A DNA stretch of 64,000 nucleotides from NCBI RefSeq assembly GCF_018336815.1, contig NZ_CP050497.1, positions 1,550,001-1,614,000 of the forward strand, in the 5' to 3' direction. Under the pieces are notes generated by a model, which saw only the letters and a list, made by a program, of their open reading frames with translations, was not told the origin of the DNA and did not search any database. Positions 18,665 to 27,756 of the stretch are shown here, one piece after another; the first letter of the stretch is position 1, and each line of letters opens with the position of its first letter. This DNA comes from Treponema vincentii (GTDB lineage Bacteria > Spirochaetota > Spirochaetia > Treponematales > Treponemataceae). A program made the translations under genes and the position numbers.

Positions 18665-20104
18665 TTACAGGTTTTTATCCATTTTGAAGCTGAGCTTTGA
18701 GTAGTTGAACGATTCCAGCATCAGCTGCGCGATCAGGTCTTTGGTCTTTTTGATGACATAAGCGGCGGTCTTTTCGTTTTCCGCGGTGAGGAATTCGGTC
18801 AGTTTTTCTCCGGTCAGGGCTTTGCCTGCTTCGGTAACCTCATAGATTCGTTTAAACCCGTAGGTTTGCATCTCGTTCAGATAGGTGGTATTTGCGTCGC
18901 GGAATGCCGGATAGCGGTTTTCGGTGAGGAACCCGAGGATTTTAAACAGCCAATACGCATTATCGAGCGAAACGGTCGCCGTCTTTTTTTTGTAGATTTT
19001 CGGCGTGTCGTTGATGTTGGTAAAAAACGGCACATAGGGGGTAAAGGCGGTGGTGCCGAACGCGAGCCACTGAATAGCGGCTATGCCTTCCGGTACGCCG
19101 GGACGCAGCTGGAGGATATGGGATTCCGCCGTGCGGGAAAGGGAGATGCCTCTGAATCGTGTTTTTTCGTAGTCGGTTCCCGCTTTGCCGAGCGGATCGT
19201 AGACGGTTTCGTTGTAATGCGAACTTAAGATATACTGAACATCCTCTACCGAAATCAGCCTGCTCGCCTTTCTGATAAAGGGGATATCGTTGGATACGGG
19301 GCTTTGCTCTATTTCGGGGTTCAAGTATTTTTGTGCAAACCATGCGCGCGGCGTGTTGTACACACGGTCTTTCTCGGTTGAGGTACCGAAAATATGCCGG
19401 AAGTTAAAACCTTCGCGGTCGGGATTGAGATTATGCGCTTCGACAAATGCCTGAATGCCGTCCGCCCACATAAAATCACGCTCGTTTGAAAAATCGATGG
19501 TTTCGATACAGACCTGATTGGGCGCAACCGCATAGCAGTCATCGGGGATACGCTGCGCGACCCAGTAATGTCCGCACGGGATTTCCATATACCATGCTTC
19601 ATCCGCATCGGCAAAAAGGATTCCATTGCCTTCCGCCGAACCGTACTGCGCAATCAATTTTCCTAAAAAGGCGACCCCTTCCCGCGCGGAATTGATAAAC
19701 GGCGCTACGATGTTGTGGATAGCATCTTCTCCGATGCCATCCGGCACGAGCGGATCGAACGCAAGCACGCGCGGATTGCCGTATACGCTTTCGGTGGAGC
19801 TGACGGCAATATTCTTTTCGTTGATGCCTGCTTCACCGTATTCGCCTTCATCGCCCTTTAGCAGCTGAAATGCCTGAGGCGTAGAAGTGCAGCGGAGCGC
19901 CTTCTCCGGCAGCGCAACGGTAACACCGGTGTTTTTCGACGTATAGGTACGGTTTTTGATCTCGCTTGCAGGCATCACGGTAAAAAGCTTAACTGAAATC
20001 GCTTCGTGGAAGTCCTCGTTACGGGCAATCATTATCGAACCGTCAACTGTGGCATTTTTACCGACCAACACGGTGGTGCAAGATTGATGATGTGTGTTTT
20101 TCAT
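18665..20104 (-). CDS. C69-family dipeptidase (PepD-like)
   Basis: A 479-aa Ntn-hydrolase of peptidase family C69, which cleaves dipeptides. The probable nucleophile is Cys9 in HHQSCTTVLVGKNATVDGSIMIARNED, matching the family N-terminus in which processing exposes or uses a near-terminal cysteine. Further matches are YGEAGINEKNIAVSSTESVYGN, NGILFADADEAWYMEIPCGHYWVAQRIPDD and FNFRHIFGTSTEKD. There is no signal peptide, so a cytoplasmic role in peptide utilisation is likely, fitting an amino-acid-fermenting lifestyle. Length is normal. It is separated by about 50 bp from capD upstream and may be cotranscribed with it. Confidence 0.93.
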   Translation of the reverse strand: MKNTHHQSCTTVLVGKNATVDGSIMIARNEDFHEAISVKLFTVMPASEIKNRTYTSKNTGVTVALPEKALRCTSTPQAFQLLKGDEGEYGEAGINEKNIAVSSTESVYGNPRVLAFDPLVPDGIGEDAIHNIVAPFINSAREGVAFLGKLIAQYGSAEGNGILFADADEAWYMEIPCGHYWVAQRIPDDCYAVAPNQVCIETIDFSNERDFMWADGIQAFVEAHNLNPDREGFNFRHIFGTSTEKDRVYNTPRAWFAQKYLNPEIEQSPVSNDIPFIRKASRLISVEDVQYILSSHYNETVYDPLGKAGTDYEKTRFRGISLSRTAESHILQLRPGVPEGIAAIQWLAFGTTAFTPYVPFFTNINDTPKIYKKKTATVSLDNAYWLFKILGFLTENRYPAFRDANTTYLNEMQTYGFKRIYEVTEAGKALTGEKLTEFLTAENEKTAAYVIKKTKDLIAQLMLESFNYSKLSFKMDKNL

Positions 20105-20155
20105 ATAATCGAATCTCCTATAAAACCTTTTAGATTTAATGTGCGGGAAGTGCTT

Positions 20156-21652
20156 TTACTGCGCATCCCTAAGCGACTGACATGCATCGCAGAGTATACG
20201 CGTCAGGTATTCTTTATTCCGATAAAGCTCCGTCTCTCCCGAAGGACAACATACGGGTTGTAGTGCGGCAAGCAGTTTGCTAAGGGTATCGCGGCCGTAT
20301 TCTTCATGGTTTTGGAGGCGGAGAATTTTCGGGTAATCGGTCGGCTCGGTGTACTCCGTTTCGGAAGTGAGCGGCTCTTCCAGCCGTTCTCCCGGACGTA
20401 CCCCGATAATTTCTATCGGTATGTCCTTCTCAGGCTCGTAGCCCATGTACCGTATCAGTTGACGGGCGGTTTCCAGAATATTCACCGGTTCGCCCATATC
20501 CAGTAAGTATGACTGCCCGTTGATGCCCACTCCGCCCGTCTGTAGTACCAGCGAGCAGGCTTCGGGTATGGTCATAAAAAAGCGCATCATATCGGGGGAG
20601 GTTACCGTTACGGGGCCTCCTTTTTTTACCTGTTCGACAAAGAGCGGAAAAATCGAGCCGCGCGAACCGAGTACGTTTCCGAACCGGACAAACATATAGG
20701 CATAATCCGGACTGCCGTATTTTTCTTTGACGCGCGCGGCGGCATCAAGTACCATCTTCTCGTTGAGCATCTTCGAAACCCCGTAAATCGATACGGGATT
20801 AACCGCCTTATCCGTCGAGATAAGCACAAAGCGTTTAACACCGTTTTCGATACAGGCGTCGAGCAGGTTCTTGGTACCGAACACGTTGTTTTCGATGACG
20901 GCGACGGGGTTCGCTTCCATCAGCGGTACATGCTTGTAAGCCGCCGTATGGAAAACCGCATCGCAGCGGAGCTTCTCAATGATATACTGCATATAATCAC
21001 GGTCTTTCAGCTCGCCTACGATGGGCACGATCGTCGCCTTGTCGCCGACCCCTTCTTCCTGTAAGAGGCGCAGCTCCTTATCGATTTGGTAGATTGAGTT
21101 TTCCCCATGCCCGAATAGGTAGAGCCGCTCGGCTCCGCCTGAAAGGAGCTGCCGTGCAAGCTCGCTGCCGATAGAGCCGCCTGCACCGGTTATCAATACC
21201 CGCTTTCCGCGCAGATAGGCGAGGCTGTTCTTTAGGCTGATTTTTATCGGTGTGCGTCCAAGCAGGTCTTGCGGGTTTATCTCCCGTGCTTGTACAAGGT
21301 GCGCATTGCCGTCCACAATCTGCGAAATGCCAGGCAGTAATTTGATGGTGGTAAATCCTGCCTCTTTTACAATCGCATAAATTTCACGCAGCCGCTCTGC
21401 CTTTATGCTTGGAATGGCAATCAGCAGTTCATCGCGCGCCTCCACTCTGATAAGGCGGGCAACATCTTGAATCGGCCCAAGTACCGGTATCCCTTCAATC
21501 TTACTGCCGATTTTCTGCGGATCATCATCAAGGAACGCTGCGACGCGGCCGAATACGCCCTTTCGTTTTATCTCATGGGCAATCATGGTGCCCGCCAGCC
21601 CCGCCCCGATAATATACACGGTCGGCTGTACTTTATTGTTTGGAGCAGTCAT
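20156..21652 (-). CDS. CapD-like nucleoside-diphosphate-sugar dehydratase/epimerase, soluble form
   Basis: A 498-aa polysaccharide biosynthesis enzyme of the UDP-GlcNAc 4,6-dehydratase/CapD type. The N-terminal nucleotide-binding domain (VYIIGAGLAGTMIAHEIKRKG, residues about 11-31; CoA_binding_3-like) is followed by the NAD-binding SDR domain (VLITGAGGSIGSELARQLL at about 150). The catalytic segment is STDKAVNPVSIYGVSK. The four N-terminal transmembrane helices of typical WbpM/CapD proteins are absent, so the protein looks soluble. Its start overlaps the NusG-like gene by ATGA, indicating translational coupling. No glycosyltransferases follow, so the pair looks like the head of a lost or relocated surface-glycan cluster. 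The exact sugar substrate is unknown. Confidence 0.9.
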   Translation of the reverse strand: MTAPNNKVQPTVYIIGAGLAGTMIAHEIKRKGVFGRVAAFLDDDPQKIGSKIEGIPVLGPIQDVARLIRVEARDELLIAIPSIKAERLREIYAIVKEAGFTTIKLLPGISQIVDGNAHLVQAREINPQDLLGRTPIKISLKNSLAYLRGKRVLITGAGGSIGSELARQLLSGGAERLYLFGHGENSIYQIDKELRLLQEEGVGDKATIVPIVGELKDRDYMQYIIEKLRCDAVFHTAAYKHVPLMEANPVAVIENNVFGTKNLLDACIENGVKRFVLISTDKAVNPVSIYGVSKMLNEKMVLDAAARVKEKYGSPDYAYMFVRFGNVLGSRGSIFPLFVEQVKKGGPVTVTSPDMMRFFMTIPEACSLVLQTGGVGINGQSYLLDMGEPVNILETARQLIRYMGYEPEKDIPIEIIGVRPGERLEEPLTSETEYTEPTDYPKILRLQNHEEYGRDTLSKLLAALQPVCCPSGETELYRNKEYLTRILCDACQSLRDAQ

Positions 21653-22191
21653 CTCTCCCCTCCATTTGAACCGGCCGCCGCCGGCTCTATCACATCAAAA
21701 GCTAAATCAATGGGAAAACTGTCGGTGTACATGTCGAGCAGTACCTTAGCCCGTTGCTTTCTTCTATCAACTTTGATAATTTTTCCTTCAAGCCCTTTCA
21801 GCGCCCCTTCTACAACACATATCCGTGCATTCGCGTCGAAGTACACTTTAGATGGAGCGGTGATTTCTCCGAACGAAAGAAAATGACGCAAAAGCGAGAG
21901 GTCGTTATCGGCAAGCGGCAGCGGATTTTGATTATTCGGTAAAAAATGATAAAAATTCGGCGTCTTACGGAGCCGCCAGCAAAGCGGAAGCGATAAGTCA
22001 TCGATTTCTAAAAAGATATAGCCGGGAAATACCGGTGCATCAACTTTATGCCGTATACCTTTCTTTTTAATATACAGTACGCGGCGCGGAAAATAGGCTT
22101 CTATTTCATGGTTTTCTTCATTTAGTTTCCGTATTTTCTTTAACAGCTCCGGTTCCTTGCCCGTTTTTACCTGCACTGCGTAATAATCCAT
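21649..22191 (-). CDS. Specialised NusG paralogue (LoaP/UpxY-type antiterminator)
   Basis: A protein of about 180 aa with an N-terminal NGN domain (MDYYAVQVKTGKEPELLKKIRKLNEE; YFPRRVLYIKKKGIRHKVDAPVFPGYIFLE) and a C-terminal KOW-type SH3 domain (ARICVVEGALKGLEGKIIKVDRRKQRAKVLLD). I chose ATG 22191 because the 20 residues before it in the open frame are hydrophobic and unlike the family. Paralogues of this kind bind RNA polymerase and prevent premature termination in long polysaccharide or antibiotic operons, and are encoded first in them, which fits coupling to the CapD-like gene. The operon here is only two to three genes long. Confidence 0.85.
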   Translation of the reverse strand: MDYYAVQVKTGKEPELLKKIRKLNEENHEIEAYFPRRVLYIKKKGIRHKVDAPVFPGYIFLEIDDLSLPLCWRLRKTPNFYHFLPNNQNPLPLADNDLSLLRHFLSFGEITAPSKVYFDANARICVVEGALKGLEGKIIKVDRRKQRAKVLLDMYTDSFPIDLAFDVIEPAAAGSNGGER

Positions 22192-22345
22192 AGAGCTTTT
22201 AATGTAACATAAAAAGAAAAAAAACGCCACCGGCTGGCTCAAGGTAAACACATCAGATTGTATGAGGTGCGCTCTATAGCTATAAAAAAGAAAATACGGT
22301 ATACTTACCGCACACTCATTTTTTTCTAGCTATGCGGGAGAGTAT

Positions 22346-24421
22346 ATGAAAATACGGACATCAGTTAATTTGTTTTTGGTAACGACGCTTATTATTGCTG
22401 TCTGCGGAGCACTCGCTTTTAGCGTTATGCAAGCAAGGGCATATATCGAAGGTAATTTTTACAAAAACGTACCGTTTATGTTGGATGCTTCGTCTTCCGA
22501 GCTACAGACAAATCTTGCGGTTGGCTTAGCGCTTTCACAAGATTTAGCGGAAGAGCCTTATTTGATAGATTGGTTTGAAGCGTATGAAAAAGATGAAAAA
22601 ACCGGTGCTCATGTTATCGAAAAAATGCTGAAACTCAGTAAAGACGAGCAATTTTCTACCTGCTTTGCTGCCTCGAAATTAACGGGTGGTTACTATGTTG
22701 TTGATAATAATAAACAGATAAAAAAAGATGTGCTTACCGAAGCCGATGATTCATGGTTTTTTACCATGCTGAAAAATCCGCAAACGTTATTTTGTAGTGT
22801 CGATTACAATAGAACACTCAATGAAATAAATTTTTGGTTTGATATAAAAATATTTAATTCGGCAGGAGAAGCAATCGGATTCGCCGGTATGGCGGTTGAT
22901 TTGCAAAAAGCCGTTGCTAAAATAAATAAATCGCTGCCGAGTCCGCAATCTTGGATCGGCGTTATCGATAATACCGATACAATATCGCTTTGTTCAAATG
23001 TTGACTTTACAAATAAAAAAATCAATACGGTAACAGGTACTCTTTCAGACTTAACGGGCTATAGCAATCTTCAATACTATGATGACGATTTGCTCGGTAG
23101 AGTTGTGGTTGTTAAAAAACAGCTTGCAAATTTGCCGTATTATACTATCATGGCAGTTCCTGTAAAAGATTTTATACCGCCTATTCTTTCGATTTTAGGA
23201 TATTCTCTTTTATGGACAGCTGTTCTATTGATACTTATGATCATAATTAATCAGTTTATGCTCAGCTATTTATTCGGACGGTTTATTAAGCTCCATACTA
23301 TTTTTGATAAAGTTGCGGAAGGTGATTTTACCGTTCAAGCTGCAGTGCATTCCGACGAACTCGGTTCTATCGCATTATCGATGAATAATGCAATAGAAAA
23401 AATCCGCGCTTCTTTTTCGGTCATAACCGATACGGCAAAAAACATGCAGTCGGTCAGCCAGACATTGTCTACGCGGATGCTGGATTCTGCTGCAGCGCTT
23501 AATCAGATAACAGGAAATATTGAAAACGTGAAAGATAGAGTAATGGTACAGCATACGGAGGTTAATGAAACTGCTGCAAAGATAGATGCTATTACTGAAA
23601 CCATTTCAAATCTTGATTCTCGTATCGACAGTCAAGCTGAAAGTATTTCCGGTTCATCCCTTTCAATCGAAGAGATCATAAAAAACATTCAGACTTTACA
23701 GGAACGGGCTGAAAAGAATCTTCAATCGATTAAAACCCTTGAAAAAACAACGCACACCGGTAAAGAGACCGTTGCTATGGTTGTTGAGGTTACAAAAGTA
23801 GTAACGGAGCAATCCGAGGGGCTTCTCGATGCTATTACGGTTATTCAGAATACGGCAAGTCAAACAAACCTTCTCGCGATGAATGCGGCAATTGAGGCAG
23901 CTCATGCCGGAGAAGCTGGAAAAGGGTTTGCAGTTGTCGCCGATGAAATACGGAAATTGGCAGAGGAATCGGGAGCTCAAGGAACAAGTATTACAAAGGT
24001 CTTGGAAGAACTCAAACATAAAATCGAAAGCCTTAACGGTGCAGGACCGTTGGTAGCGGAGCAGTTTGAAAAAATCAGCGCTATGATGGACTTTATCTAT
24101 CGGCAGGAAGACGGCATGATCCGTACTATGAAGGAGCAAATGCAGGGTGGTGAAGAAGTTTTGAATGTGATTAATGGAATGAATGCAATAACGGCAAAGG
24201 TCAAAGCGGATTCGGATGAGATTCTAACCGGAGCTGCCGATATTTCTTCCGGTATCAAAAAACTTGCCAACCTGTCGGAAATTATTACGCAAAGCATGAC
24301 TGAAATGGCGACCGGAATAGCGGAAATCAACAATGCAATGCAAGAAGTAAATACTATCGCGATGAATAATCAGAAAAACGCAGCAAACGTTACCGGAGAA
24401 ATCGAAAAGTTTAAGGTATAG
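22346..24421 (+). CDS. Methyl-accepting chemotaxis protein
   Basis: A 691-aa inner-membrane chemoreceptor. Transmembrane helix 1 is at residues about 7-28, followed by a periplasmic dCache-type sensor ([45 protein letters not shown]). Transmembrane helix 2 is at about 278-303, then HAMP ([28 protein letters not shown]) and a long signalling coiled coil with the hairpin tip [36 protein letters not shown]. It has no C-terminal CheR/CheB tether pentapeptide. GGGAGAG precedes the ATG. It would feed the CheA-CheY pathway controlling periplasmic flagella; the ligand is unknown. A strong terminator follows. Confidence 0.96.
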   Translation: MKIRTSVNLFLVTTLIIAVCGALAFSVMQARAYIEGNFYKNVPFMLDASSSELQTNLAVGLALSQDLAEEPYLIDWFEAYEKDEKTGAHVIEKMLKLSKDEQFSTCFAASKLTGGYYVVDNNKQIKKDVLTEADDSWFFTMLKNPQTLFCSVDYNRTLNEINFWFDIKIFNSAGEAIGFAGMAVDLQKAVAKINKSLPSPQSWIGVIDNTDTISLCSNVDFTNKKINTVTGTLSDLTGYSNLQYYDDDLLGRVVVVKKQLANLPYYTIMAVPVKDFIPPILSILGYSLLWTAVLLILMIIINQFMLSYLFGRFIKLHTIFDKVAEGDFTVQAAVHSDELGSIALSMNNAIEKIRASFSVITDTAKNMQSVSQTLSTRMLDSAAALNQITGNIENVKDRVMVQHTEVNETAAKIDAITETISNLDSRIDSQAESISGSSLSIEEIIKNIQTLQERAEKNLQSIKTLEKTTHTGKETVAMVVEVTKVVTEQSEGLLDAITVIQNTASQTNLLAMNAAIEAAHAGEAGKGFAVVADEIRKLAEESGAQGTSITKVLEELKHKIESLNGAGPLVAEQFEKISAMMDFIYRQEDGMIRTMKEQMQGGEEVLNVINGMNAITAKVKADSDEILTGAADISSGIKKLANLSEIITQSMTEMATGIAEINNAMQEVNTIAMNNQKNAANVTGEIEKFKV

Positions 24422-24447
24422 GGCATCTCTGATAACGAGATAACGTA

Positions 24448-24482
24448 TCCAAGTGCCCGTTTACCTAAAACGGGCGCTTGGA
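24448..24482. terminator. Intrinsic terminator after the chemoreceptor gene
   Basis: Hairpin TCCAAG-T-GCCCGTTT / AAACGGGC-G-CTTGGA with a 5-base loop, followed by CAATTTT. Confidence 0.85.
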
Positions 24483-24513
24483 CAATTTTGAACCGGTAGA
24501 GTAAGGAGCGTAC

Positions 24514-25453
24514 ATGGGAAGTTTCTTTGTAGCATTTAATGCAGTTATGCCGGTCGTTCTCTTAGTTGTTTTCGGCTATTTTCTCAAACAACAGGGGTAT
24601 TTCAGCAAGACAACGATAGCTCAATTAAATAAGTTATGCTTTGACTTACTTTTTGCCGCTCGTAACGTTTAATAATATCAGAAAGACAAATTTAAATGAA
24701 GTTTTCGATTTACGCTTTGTCCTGTATGCTGCCGGAAGTATTTTAGTTGCTATCTTTTTGCTTGTTGTCATTGTACCTCTTTTTGAAAAAGATAAAAAAA
24801 AGCAAGGCGTCATGATACAGGGGACATTTAGGAGCAATTTTGTGATGCTTGGGATTCCGCTTTCTTCCTATATAGCAGGAGAAAACAGCGCGGTACTGGC
24901 ATCGATGCTTATTATGATTATTATCCCCATTTTTAATGCTGCAGCCGTTGTCCTGCTCTCAATTTACGGCGGATGCGCTGTCAACAAAAAGAAGTTGATA
25001 ATAGATGTATTGAAAAACCACATGATAATTGCCTCAGTTTTAGGCATTATGATGTCCTTGCTGCACCCTCCTATTCCGCATTTTTTAGATAAGTCGCTGA
25101 CGGATATAAGCAAAGTAGGCAGTGTGTTTCCCATTATCGTACTGGGTGCGATGCTCGATTTTTCAAAAGTTTCGGCAAATTTTAGAAATCTATTGATTAC
25201 CGTTGTCGGCAAGCTCATCGGTATGCCGTTAATCTTTATTCCGTTGGCTATTTATCTTGGATTTCGCGCCAATGAAATTGTGGCGCTCATTGCTCTGTAC
25301 GGTTCTCCTACAGCCGTCATTTCAGCAGTTATGGCTGAACAGCTTGGCTGCGATTATGAACTTGCCGCTCAAGTCGTTATTTTTTCAACGGTAATGTCGT
25401 GTATAACCATTTTCGGTATTGTTTTTGTACTGAGTTTTTTTAAAATAATATAA
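24514..25453 (+). CDS. AEC-family permease, reading frame broken near 24650
   Basis: An auxin-efflux-carrier-family membrane permease (malate/organic-acid or amino-acid transport), about 310 aa with about ten hydrophobic helices. The first 45 codons (from ATG 24514, behind AAGGAG) read MGSFFVAFNAVMPVVLLVVFGYFLKQQGYFSKTT. The rest is in the next frame from about 24653 (PLVTFNNIRKTNL .. QGTFRSNFVMLGIPLSSYIAG .. IALYGSPTAVISAVMAEQLG). Removing one T from the T5 run at 24650-24654 joins them as KLCFDLLLPLVTFNN, a typical family segment. The ATG at 24641 is therefore internal, not a start. It converges with sdaAA. Substrate unknown; proximity to serine dehydratase hints at amino or organic acids. 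Confidence 0.85.
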
Positions 25454-25464
25454 GACTATCCTCA

Positions 25465-26394
25465 TCAGTTACCGCATGAACCACAGGTACTGCACGGACT
25501 GCCGGTGAGTGGTGAGCGCGTACCGAAGACCTGCCGTTCAAAGGCTTGTCCTGTCGGTGTCATTGCTAAACCTCCTTGAGCGGTTTCGCGGAGCGCTGCG
25601 GGGAGTCCGTCTCCGACCCGTTTAAGGGCTTCTACGGTTTCGTCAACGGGAATTGCGCTTTTAATCCCTGCAAGTGCCAGTTCCGCAGCGGTAAAAGCAA
25701 GTGTAACACCGGAGGCATTCCGTTTAATGCAGGGAATTTCCACCAAACCGGCGACGGGATCGCATACCAATCCTAAGATACACTTGAGCGCTATTGCCAC
25801 GGCATGCGCTGCCATCTCCGGTGTACCGCCTAAGAGTTCCACAATACAAGCAGCCGCCATTGCGGAAGCGGTGCCGCACTCAGCTTGGCAGCCGCCTGAA
25901 GCCCCCGCAATCGATGCCTTATTTGCAACCACCATGCCGATAGCTCCGGCGGTAAACAGCGACAGTACTACTTCTTTCCGCGGGATACTGCGTACTTTTA
26001 ACAAGGCGCCTAATGCCCCGGGTAAGATTCCACAAGAACCGGCTGTAGGAGTTGCAACAATTTTCCCCATCGCGGCGTTTATTTCGGATACTGCCATTGC
26101 CATCTGAATAGCATTTGACATAAGATCTCCGCAAAGGTGTTTACCTGCGTCGATTGTTTGTTTTAGCCGGTAGGCGTCCCCGCCGGTCAAGCCGCTCGTA
26201 GATTTAACTCCCTGTTTACTGCCGTTTTCAATTGCTTCCAGCATAACAGTCAAGTTTTCTTCCATCCGCTTGATTAGTGCTGCTTCCGGCTGTTCAAGCT
26301 GTGCTGCTTGATCTTCTAATACAATCTCCCTGATAGGTTTATGCTGTGCTTCTGCTGTTTTATATAATTCGCTGATTGATTCATAACTAAGCAT
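25465..26394 (-). CDS. sdaAA: L-serine dehydratase, iron-sulfur-dependent, alpha subunit
   Basis: A 309-aa catalytic subunit that deaminates L-serine to pyruvate and ammonia. Family segments are STSGLTGGDAYRLKQ (residues about 65), ATPTAGSCGILPGALGALLK (about 115), GASGGCQAECGTASAMAAA (about 165) and CDPVAGLVEIPCIKRNA (about 210). The cysteines in these and the tail provide [4Fe-4S] ligands. The C-terminus GSPCSTCGSCGN has additional closely spaced cysteines. The beta subunit is encoded upstream on the same strand, with a MITE-like element and two hairpins occupying the 274-bp gap, so co-expression may be modulated by them. Confidence 0.96.
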   Translation of the reverse strand: MLSYESISELYKTAEAQHKPIREIVLEDQAAQLEQPEAALIKRMEENLTVMLEAIENGSKQGVKSTSGLTGGDAYRLKQTIDAGKHLCGDLMSNAIQMAMAVSEINAAMGKIVATPTAGSCGILPGALGALLKVRSIPRKEVVLSLFTAGAIGMVVANKASIAGASGGCQAECGTASAMAAACIVELLGGTPEMAAHAVAIALKCILGLVCDPVAGLVEIPCIKRNASGVTLAFTAAELALAGIKSAIPVDETVEALKRVGDGLPAALRETAQGGLAMTPTGQAFERQVFGTRSPLTGSPCSTCGSCGN

Positions 26395-26411
26395 CGTTGT
26401 CTCCCTGCTCC

Positions 26412-26555
26412 GGGTAAACGCATCAGACTATTTTTGACGTCCCCTGCAGAATCAGTGAGGCTGTTCAACCAGAATTTCGCCGCTTCGCGTCTCAAATGGT
26501 TGCCCTGCCTCACTGATTCTGCGCCATTTTGTCTACACGTCTGATGTGTTTACCC
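26412..26555. mobile_element. MITE-like element, copy 2
   Basis: A 144-bp element with terminal repeats GGGTAAACGCATCAGAC / GTCTGATGTGTTTACCC (one mismatch) and inner arms CAGAATCAGTGAGGC / GCCTCACTGATTCTG. It lies inside the sdaAB-sdaAA intergenic gap. Confidence 0.85.
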
Positions 26556-26571
26556 TCCTTTTAAAATAAAC

Positions 26572-26640
26572 TGCGAGAAATTTTTTCGAAATTTCTCGCA
26601 AAAGGAAAGCAACCGCGTCAGATAGTATTAGCGCGGTTGC
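26572..26640. repeat. Satellite AT hairpin plus short GCAACCGCG hairpin
   Basis: TGCGAGAAATTT-TTTCG-AAATTTCTCGCA (26572-26600, perfect) lies 16 bp outside the element at 26412-26555. It is followed directly by GCAACCGCG / CGCGGTTGC (26599-26640), a short relative of the MITE terminal repeat. Together they may terminate or attenuate transcription after sdaAB. Confidence 0.7.
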
Positions 26641-26668
26641 CATGAATTCCTTTATCGGTTGCCGTTTT

Positions 26669-27331
26669 TTAGAACGGTCTGACAAAAATCACTTTAATAA
26701 CGCCGGGTATTTTCTCGATAGCAGCCTGCAAGTTTTCTCCAAGGGAGCGCCCGTCAATCTGTAAAGTCATGATTGCGGTTCCGCCTTTTTTATCCCGTGC
26801 AAGGTTGAATTTGTAGACATTGAGTTTATATTGAGCCATCAATGCGGTTACGGCGGCGATCATTCCCGGTATGTCATTGTGCACGACGATAATCGTCGGG
26901 GATTGACCGGTGATTTTCACCTCTCTACCGTCTATTTTGGTGATGATAATGTTTCCGCCGCCGACGGATGCTCCCTGTACGCACACCGTTTTTCCAGCTG
27001 CATCGGTTAACGTAATTTCAGCCGTATTCGGATGAGCATCGGGAATTACCGTCGGCTCAAAGGTAATGGCAAGCCCTGTTTCTTTGGCAATTTGCAAGCT
27101 TCTTCTGATGCGTTCATCATCGGTTTGCATACCCATAATCCCGGCTGCAAGTGCACGGTCGGTTCCGTGTCCCTTGTATGTTTGTGCAAAGGAACCGTGC
27201 AGTCTGATATATGCCTTTACAGCAGGGGCGCCCAGCAGTAGTCTACTCATTAAACCGATTCGTACCGCCCCTGCTGTATGGGAACTGGATGGACCAATCA
27301 TGATGGGACCAATTATATCAAATACATTCAT
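26669..27331 (-). CDS. sdaAB: L-serine dehydratase, iron-sulfur-dependent, beta subunit
   Basis: A 220-aa partner of SdaAA. The N-terminal domain carries IGPIMIGPSSSHTAGAVRIG (residues about 6-25), the serine-dehydratase beta signature. The C-terminal half (about 148-220) is an ACT domain (PTIIVVHNDIPGMIAAVTALMAQYKLNVYKF), which commonly senses an amino acid. ATG 27331 is the only start consistent with the conserved MNVFDIIGP N-terminus. Its leader contains the AACCTGTTC hairpin at 27356-27391, a relative of the one before mcsA. Confidence 0.95.
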   Translation of the reverse strand: MNVFDIIGPIMIGPSSSHTAGAVRIGLMSRLLLGAPAVKAYIRLHGSFAQTYKGHGTDRALAAGIMGMQTDDERIRRSLQIAKETGLAITFEPTVIPDAHPNTAEITLTDAAGKTVCVQGASVGGGNIIITKIDGREVKITGQSPTIIVVHNDIPGMIAAVTALMAQYKLNVYKFNLARDKKGGTAIMTLQIDGRSLGENLQAAIEKIPGVIKVIFVRPF

Positions 27332-27355
27332 CGCATCATCCTTCTTTTGTTTATT

Positions 27356-27391
27356 AAACCTGTTCGGAAACTTCCGTTTCGGGACAGGTTT
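27356..27391. repeat. AACCTGTTC hairpin (solo)
   Basis: AAACCTGTTC-G-GAAAC-TTCC-GTTTC-G-G-GACAGGTTT. It is almost identical to the first hairpin of the mcsA leader (47023-47056) and again has a TTCC loop. It lies 25 bp upstream of sdaAB on the minus strand and is the only structured feature between sdaAB and the tpiA promoter. Confidence 0.75.
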
Positions 27392-27507
27392 ATTATAACC
27401 GAGAATATATAATAAAAAAAGTCCTGATTCCGTTTGCGTTTGCGTTGCATATGATAGAACGGCGGAACAGGCAAAACGGTACCCTTTAAAAATCGATAAA
27501 GGTACGG

Positions 27508-27513
27508 TATAAT
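27508..27513 (+). promoter_or_regulatory. Probable -10 box of the tpiA promoter
   Basis: TATAAT in GGTACGGTATAATGGAATAAC, with a weak CTTTAA about 18 bp upstream as -35. Transcription from here would include the whole structured leader before tpiA. Confidence 0.55.
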
Positions 27514-27522
27514 GGAATAACT

Positions 27523-27752
27523 AAAAGTTTTTATAGGAGATGAGATAAAAAGCATCGTCTAAAATTGCGTCGATGCTTTTTATCGCAAGTTTGCGGTGCA
27601 AACTTGATTATTTATATGTGCGCGCATTCGCGCACAGCTAAAAACTTTTTCGGATGTTGATTCGCAGTCCGCTTAAGCGGACAAGTTAATGAATTTCTTT
27701 ACAGAACAGAGCCGAAGGCTCTGAAACATCCTACAAAAGTTTTTATAGGAGA
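27523..27752 (+). repeat. Hairpin array flanked by an 18-bp direct repeat in the tpiA leader
   Basis: AAAAGTTTTTATAGGAGA occurs exactly at 27523-27540 and 27735-27752; the second copy is the tpiA ribosome binding site. Between them are perfect hairpins: GATAAAAAGCATCG stem of 14 bp (27544-27584), CAAGTTTGC-GGT-GCAAACTTG (27586-27606), TGTGCGCG-CATT-CGCGCACA (27617-27636), GTCCGC-TTAA-GCGGAC (27667-27682) and CAGAGCC-GAA-GGCTCTG (27707-27723). The last two are enclosed by GGATGTT / AACATCC and AAAAACTTTT / AAAAGTTTTT, giving a cloverleaf that ends at the Shine-Dalgarno. Confidence 0.85.
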
Positions 27753-27756
27753 AGGT

